9,570 nt of DNA from assembly GCA_030672345.1 (NCBI GenBank), contig DAOVGO010000052.1, positions 1 through 9,570 of the forward strand, given 5' to 3'. Positions 6,326-9,570 of this stretch are shown one piece after another. The stretch's first letter is position 1; each line of letters opens with the position of its first letter. The notes under the pieces are model-generated. The model saw only the letters and a program-made list of their open reading frames with translations. It was not told where the DNA came from and made no database searches. The stretch comes from Methanosarcinales archaeon (GTDB lineage: Archaea; Halobacteriota; Methanosarcinia; Methanosarcinales; Methanogasteraceae). The position numbers and the translations under genes were made by a program.

Positions 6326-7525
6326 TCATCCCTCCAGTCTGGCTATGTCAAGCTTTCCGGATATCATAGCCGGGAATATTCCTGAGAGCACCCCTGCCAC
6401 CACCGCCACACAGACCCCGCCAACCAGAAGCAGTGGCGGCATTACCATCGGGACGTGGGTCTCGTACAGATGGTATCCGATCTCGCTCGCCAGCACCCTG
6501 CCCCCCACGCTCAACAAAGCTCCGATACACCCTCCGGCGAGCGAAAGGATGACCGATTCCCAGAGCACGATCCCGATGATCGTCGCGTCCGAGATGCCTA
6601 TCGCCCGCATCACTGCGAACTCTCTCTGCTTCTCGTTTACTGACATGATCATCGTGGTTGACACGAACAGGATGCAGATAAATATCGATACGCTGACCAC
6701 GGCAATGGTCGTCGCAAGTATTCTTTTGTCGCTATATATATTATGCGCGGTAAGTTCGGTGTTGGACAGCACCATCTCACCCGGGTAAACCGATTCAAGG
6801 AACTCCCTGTCACCGCCACTCACGATGATCTCGTTCGCCCGGTCTCCCTCCCGGTTTCCTGTGATCTCCTGAAGTTCTGAGAGATGGAGTACGATTACCG
6901 GGCTCAACGAGTATTCAGGCAGAGCGACCACGTTAACAACCTCAAACGGCTGCAAGGATGTATGCGATTCGCCTGCGTAGATGGTGTCCCCGGTCCGGAC
7001 GCCCAGCAATCTGGCTGTCTTTTCGTTGATCACCGCCTCGTGCGTATCATCCGGATCTCCGGGTGTAAATCCGTCAGAGGAGACTGGAGGAACGTCGATA
7101 CTCCCGGGTATCACCCCGATCCCGATGATGGCTTTTACACTCCGGTCACCTCCCGCGTCCTCAGCACCTTCAGCACCTTCAGCACCCTCCGAACCTCCGG
7201 CATCGGATGCGTACAGCACCCTGCTCAGAACCGGGCTTGCTCCGTTGACATCGGGATACACGAGTATCATTTCGGTAGCCCGATGAACTCCCCCGAGCAT
7301 CGTCTGCTCTGAGTTTGTTATCGGATCGGTGACTCCTGAGCCGCGCGGAACGATCCAGTAGTCCACTTCCTGCACATACAGAGCAGACGCGCCCGCTTTC
7401 AGACCGAGTCCTGCTGACGTCATCAGTATCGTCATTGCAACGGCTATGGCGATTGCTGACATGGCGAAGGCTGTTCTCGACTTCCCTCTGCTCAGATTCA
7501 GCACTGCGATTTTAGTAGAGTGCAT
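6326..7525 (-). CDS. FtsX/MacB-type ABC transporter permease (first permease of the operon)
   Basis: Paralogue of the downstream permease, 399 residues. The basic N-terminus (NLSRGKSRTAF) leads to helix 1 (about 18-42), an ectodomain (about 45-268), and three helices (about 270-294, 316-341, 364-388). The ATPase-coupling segment is NEKQREFAVMRAIG (297-310). The ectodomain carries HLSELQEITGN (214-224), shared with the neighbour, and an odd Gly/Glu/Ala/Ser/Asp low-complexity insert at about 108-126 encoded by 9-bp tandem repeats. Its ATG lies inside the end of the ATPase gene (14-nt overlap), arguing for coupled translation. Two non-identical permeases imply a heterodimer around an ATPase dimer. 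Substrate unknown. Confidence 0.92.
   Translation of the reverse strand: MHSTKIAVLNLSRGKSRTAFAMSAIAIAVAMTILMTSAGLGLKAGASALYVQEVDYWIVPRGSGVTDPITNSEQTMLGGVHRATEMILVYPDVNGASPVLSRVLYASDAGGSEGAEGAEGAEDAGGDRSVKAIIGIGVIPGSIDVPPVSSDGFTPGDPDDTHEAVINEKTARLLGVRTGDTIYAGESHTSLQPFEVVNVVALPEYSLSPVIVLHLSELQEITGNREGDRANEIIVSGGDREFLESVYPGEMVLSNTELTAHNIYSDKRILATTIAVVSVSIFICILFVSTTMIMSVNEKQREFAVMRAIGISDATIIGIVLWESVILSLAGGCIGALLSVGGRVLASEIGYHLYETHVPMVMPPLLLVGGVCVAVVAGVLSGIFPAMISGKLDIARLEG
7161..7187 (-). repeat. 9-bp tandem repeat inside the permease ectodomain gene
   Basis: TCAGCACCT, TCAGCACCT, TCAGCACCC on the + strand, three tandem copies, with a related unit (TCCGAACCT) following. Read on the - strand it encodes repeated Gly-Ala-Glu. 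It makes a flexible acidic insert absent from the paralogous permease and is likely to vary in copy number between strains. Confidence 0.8.
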
Positions 7526-8186
7526 TTACGATCTTGCCATCCCTGAGTTCGATGATTCGTTCTGCCCTGCGCGCAATCTCCGGATCGTGGCTCACCACAA
7601 TGATGGTTTTGTCGTACTTCTGATTGATCCCTGTCAGCAGGTCCACGATGTCGCTTCCCGTGCTGGTATCCAGTTCGCCGGTGGGCTCATCCGCAAGAAT
7701 GATGGGCGGGTCGTTTGCAAGCGCACGCGCTATTGCGACACGCTGCTGCTCCCCGCCGCTCAACTGGTTCGGGCGGTGCCTCCCACGATCGATAAGTCCT
7801 ACCGCCGATAATAACTCACTGACTCGATCTCTCCGCTCGTTTCTGCGCATTCCCGCCTCCTTCATCGGAAGCTCGATATTCTCATACGCAGTCAGTGTCG
7901 GGAGAAGGTAGAAGTGCTGGAATACAAACCCGATTTTGTGCAATCTGAGTTTTGTAAGCGCGCGCTGGCTCATTTTGCTGGTATCCTGACCATCGATCAC
8001 AACCGAGCCCGTAGTCGGCTGTTCGATGCAGCCGAAGAGGTGGAGGAGCGTTGATTTGCCAGAGCCTGAAGGACCGGTTATCGCAACAAATTCACCGCGT
8101 GCTATGGAGCGGTTGACCTCTTTGAGCGCATGAACACGCGTTTCACCTAAGTTGTAAGTCTTCGATAGCTTTATTGCTTCTATCAT
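7512..8186 (-). CDS. ABC transporter ATPase, LolD/MacB (FtsE-like) type
   Basis: Nucleotide-binding subunit that powers the two FtsX-type permeases, on the cytoplasmic face of the membrane. From the chosen start it has 224 residues, the usual LolD length: Walker A GPSGSGKST (38-46), Q-loop Gln90 (FVFQHFYLLPTLTAYENIELP, read in part), signature LSGGEQQR (142-149), Walker B IILADEP (162-168, catalytic Glu167), D-loop ELDT, and switch His200 (VVSHD). All catalytic residues are intact. The open frame extends 37 codons upstream to 8297, but that part is the overlapping 3' end of the surface-protein gene; the ATG at 8186 gives the MIEAIKLSKTY start expected for the family. It lies 29 bases after the surface-protein gene and overlaps the first permease by 14 nt. 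Confidence 0.95.
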   Translation of the reverse strand: MIEAIKLSKTYNLGETRVHALKEVNRSIARGEFVAITGPSGSGKSTLLHLFGCIEQPTTGSVVIDGQDTSKMSQRALTKLRLHKIGFVFQHFYLLPTLTAYENIELPMKEAGMRRNERRDRVSELLSAVGLIDRGRHRPNQLSGGEQQRVAIARALANDPPIILADEPTGELDTSTGSDIVDLLTGINQKYDKTIIVVSHDPEIARRAERIIELRDGKIVNALY

Positions 8187-8215
8187 CAACTCGTTCACCG
8201 ATTGAGATATCTGGT

Positions 8216-9205
8216 TTACGGCTTTAAAATAATTCTCTTGACCAGATATGCGATCGCCAGCAACAGCACGGCTGCAACCGATCCATACACCACCCACGGC
8301 AGCTCTATCTCTGTTCTCGCAGCAGGAGTGGAGAGTACTGGCGGCGTCTCTTCAGGGGCGGATGATGTCTCTGTCGTTTCTGCTGTCTCTACCGCCCCTG
8401 TTGTCTGCGCCACCTCCGGAGCTGGCACCTCCACAGTCACAGCCCCGTCGTAACTCGCTGCCCCGATCGTTTCCGGATATCCGAGAACGGTTCTGTCGGT
8501 CGTCACAACGCAGTGCAGCGAAAAATCACCGAATGCAAGCTCTGGTATGTCGATACCGGCTTCGTACCTGCTCGTAACGGAAGGAATCGCATTTTCCTCG
8601 AATGTTGTGCTTCCCTGCGAGAGCACAACCTTCACGGTTTCATTTGCGGTCACAGGAATGCCATCTCTCATGATATTGACTACGACATCGAGTGTTTCGC
8701 CCGCTTCTACCTGGGGCTTGCTTGATATCAAGAGATCGTATACCGATATCACCACTGGTTTCGCTACCAGAATCCGTCCCTGATGCCACACTGTTAGCGC
8801 GTACGCGCCCGGCGTTCCAACGGTGCCAGCCGGTATGACAAGTGTAACAGGTGCTTCGGGTTCCCCTGTGCTGCGAATCGCCCTGCTCCACACAGAATTT
8901 TCATGCTTGTCAATCAGCGAGACCTGAAAATCCGATCCTCCCGAGACATCGACGCTGACGCCGATGTCCTGATCCATCCGATATACGCCAATGTCGGTGA
9001 TTTCATACGTCGCGCCGTTGTGAGTGACAGTCCGGTCGGGCGTATCAACGATGCTATCAAGCGTTATGATGGCAGTGGCGGTGGTGCCGGACGCAAGCAC
9101 GGTGGGGGCAGATGATGCTATAGATATGATGATCAAAACCGGAAGGACTATCTTACCCACCACAATCAGCCGTTCATCATCACGAGAACAGATAGCGGCT
9201 GTCAT
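8216..9205 (-). CDS. Membrane-anchored surface protein with beta-rich ectodomain, accessory to the ABC operon
   Basis: No precise family recognised. The 329-residue product has a hydrophobic signal segment (about 13-32) ending near a plausible signal-peptidase site (VLASG, 36-40), an ectodomain at about 41-260 rich in beta-strand patterns, and a Thr/Glu/Ala/Pro-rich stalk (261-300). A C-terminal helix (about 303-323) closed by KRIILKP follows, so the bulk should sit outside the cell. The section at about 150-240 (EAGETLDVVVNI, GIPVTANETVKV, SRYEAGIDIPELAFGDFSL) resembles Ig-like or macroglobulin-type repeats. One N-glycosylation sequon (N188-E-T) is visible. The start at 9205 has no obvious Shine-Dalgarno; GTG codons at 9163 and 9160 would give a shorter, more classical signal peptide. 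Its place directly before the ATPase suggests it is a docking or substrate-presenting partner of the FtsX permeases. Confidence 0.75.
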   Translation of the reverse strand: MTAAICSRDDERLIVVGKIVLPVLIIISIASSAPTVLASGTTATAIITLDSIVDTPDRTVTHNGATYEITDIGVYRMDQDIGVSVDVSGGSDFQVSLIDKHENSVWSRAIRSTGEPEAPVTLVIPAGTVGTPGAYALTVWHQGRILVAKPVVISVYDLLISSKPQVEAGETLDVVVNIMRDGIPVTANETVKVVLSQGSTTFEENAIPSVTSRYEAGIDIPELAFGDFSLHCVVTTDRTVLGYPETIGAASYDGAVTVEVPAPEVAQTTGAVETAETTETSSAPEETPPVLSTPAARTEIELPWVVYGSVAAVLLLAIAYLVKRIILKP

Positions 9206-9231
9206 CAGTGTTATCCGGAAGGGTTACCCCA

Positions 9232-9468
9232 CTATCCTAACGCCTTGAACACACTGAGAGTCACGATCAATGCAAACACAGAGAGAAGTGGCGCGATTGC
9301 AACCATGAGGTTCTTTGCCAACCGTTGCGATCTAACACCGTCGTGCGAATCAGAGAGTTCCTTCATGATGAGAAGAAGTATCAGCAGCACCGTTCCAATG
9401 GCGCCGAGCATCGTTGCATAACTGCTAATCACAGTCGTTGTAGACATTGTTGTTATTATTGTGATCAT
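9232..9468 (-). CDS. Small two-helix membrane protein, first gene of the ABC operon
   Basis: Unrecognised 78-residue protein. It has two hydrophobic segments, about 14-36 (SSYATMLGAIGTVLLILLLIM, seen in part) and 53-75 (LMVAIAPLLSVFALIVTL), joined by a charged loop (KELSDSHDGVRSQRLAKN) whose basic residues suggest it faces the cytoplasm. It starts with a Thr/Ile-rich N-terminus; starts at 9468 or 9447 are both possible, the former closer to the Shine-Dalgarno. It lies 26 bases before the surface-protein gene on the same strand, so it is likely cotranscribed. The helical hairpin could stabilise or regulate the permease pair; this is inference from context only. Confidence 0.7.
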   Translation of the reverse strand: MITIITTMSTTTVISSYATMLGAIGTVLLILLLIMKELSDSHDGVRSQRLAKNLMVAIAPLLSVFALIVTLSVFKALG

Positions 9469-9472
9469 TCAT

Positions 9473-9487
9473 TCGTTCACTCCTCAC
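9473..9487 (-). promoter_or_regulatory. Shine-Dalgarno heading the ABC operon, ambiguous between two starts
   Basis: On the - strand the sequence reads GTGAGGAGTGAACGA just before ATGAATGATC. The GGAG core is 7 bases from a first ATG (9472) that opens a 15-codon Asn-rich ORF, and 11 bases from the ATG (9468) of the 78-residue membrane protein in another frame. The spacing favours the leader ORF; the protein-like frame favours the second. Confidence 0.5.
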
Positions 9488-9525
9488 ATTCCTTACATAA
9501 CCCAATTACATTCTGGACACCCTGG

Positions 9526-9531
9526 TATAAG
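9526..9531 (-). promoter_or_regulatory. Candidate TATA box of the minus-strand ABC operon
   Basis: CTTATA on the - strand, within GGTACTTATACCAGG. A start about 25 bases downstream (near 9500-9506) would leave a leader of roughly 30 bases that includes the Shine-Dalgarno. A second AT-rich stretch (TTATAGATATC on the - strand, near 9545-9555) is an alternative. The window ends here, so a divergent promoter beyond cannot be judged. Confidence 0.35.
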
Positions 9532-9570
9532 TACCTTGCGGTTGATATCTATAACGAGTGTGATGTTACA

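Noticed and set aside
6728..6748. AT-rich TATA-like stretch inside the first permease gene
   Set aside because: It encodes well-behaved permease residues (AHNIYSDKR region), and there is no gene start at a suitable distance downstream on either strand.
8187..8297. N-terminal 37-codon extension of the ATPase
   Set aside because: It overlaps the end of the surface-protein gene by 82 bases and does not look like an ABC ATPase N-terminus; the ATG at 8186 fits family length.
8376..8450. Low-complexity stretch as a DNA repeat element
   Set aside because: It encodes the Thr/Glu/Ala/Pro stalk of the surface protein in frame, with no regular DNA period.

Overview
The window reads as an archaeal chromosome segment of medium G+C. 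It most likely comes from a methanogen or a methanogen-related euryarchaeon (Halobacteriota / Methanomicrobia-like). The clues are a 5'-deoxyadenosine/MTA/SAH deaminase, a 6-phospho-3-hexuloisomerase of the archaeal RuMP pathway, an Lrp regulator next to a class I aminotransferase, a CBS-pair protein with a C-terminal Cys4 zinc site, TATA-like boxes instead of -35/-10 promoters, and tightly packed genes with 4-14 nt overlaps. Species cannot be fixed from sequence alone. No tRNA, rRNA, CRISPR array, transposase or phage gene was seen.

Left arm, + strand (1-5063). The window opens inside a deaminase gene that lacks its N-terminus. After 43 bases carrying a TATA-like box and a perfect 14-bp palindrome come hxlB (6-phospho-3-hexuloisomerase) and, 6 nt later, an SsuC/TauC-type ABC permease with no ATPase or binding protein beside it. 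The next 133 bases hold no intact obvious gene, but they contain a 12-bp tandem repeat and what looks like a small hydrophobic ORF split over two frames. Then follow a CBS-pair/zinc protein, an Lrp/AsnC regulator overlapping it by 4 nt, and a class I aminotransferase 12 nt downstream. The last three look like one transcription unit that senses a nucleotide or amino-acid signal and controls an amino-acid transamination step; this is inference.

Right arm, - strand (9570 down to 5110), convergent with the left arm. One compact operon encodes, in transcription order: a 78-residue two-helix membrane protein, a surface-anchored protein (signal peptide, beta-rich ectodomain, Thr/Glu/Pro/Ala-rich stalk, C-terminal helix), a LolD/MacB-type ABC ATPase, and two different FtsX/MacB-type permeases. 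The ATPase and the two permeases should form a type VII (mechanotransmitting) ABC complex. The two upstream proteins are likely accessory parts, making this the most system-like unit in the window. A TATA-like box and a good Shine-Dalgarno sequence precede the first gene. The two arms are separated by only 46 bases, with no convincing terminator.

The items most worth a second look are the split small ORF with TNAM repeats, the palindrome at the hxlB promoter, the five-gene ABC/surface-protein cassette with paralogous permeases, and the overlapping Asn-rich leader ORF at the head of that operon.
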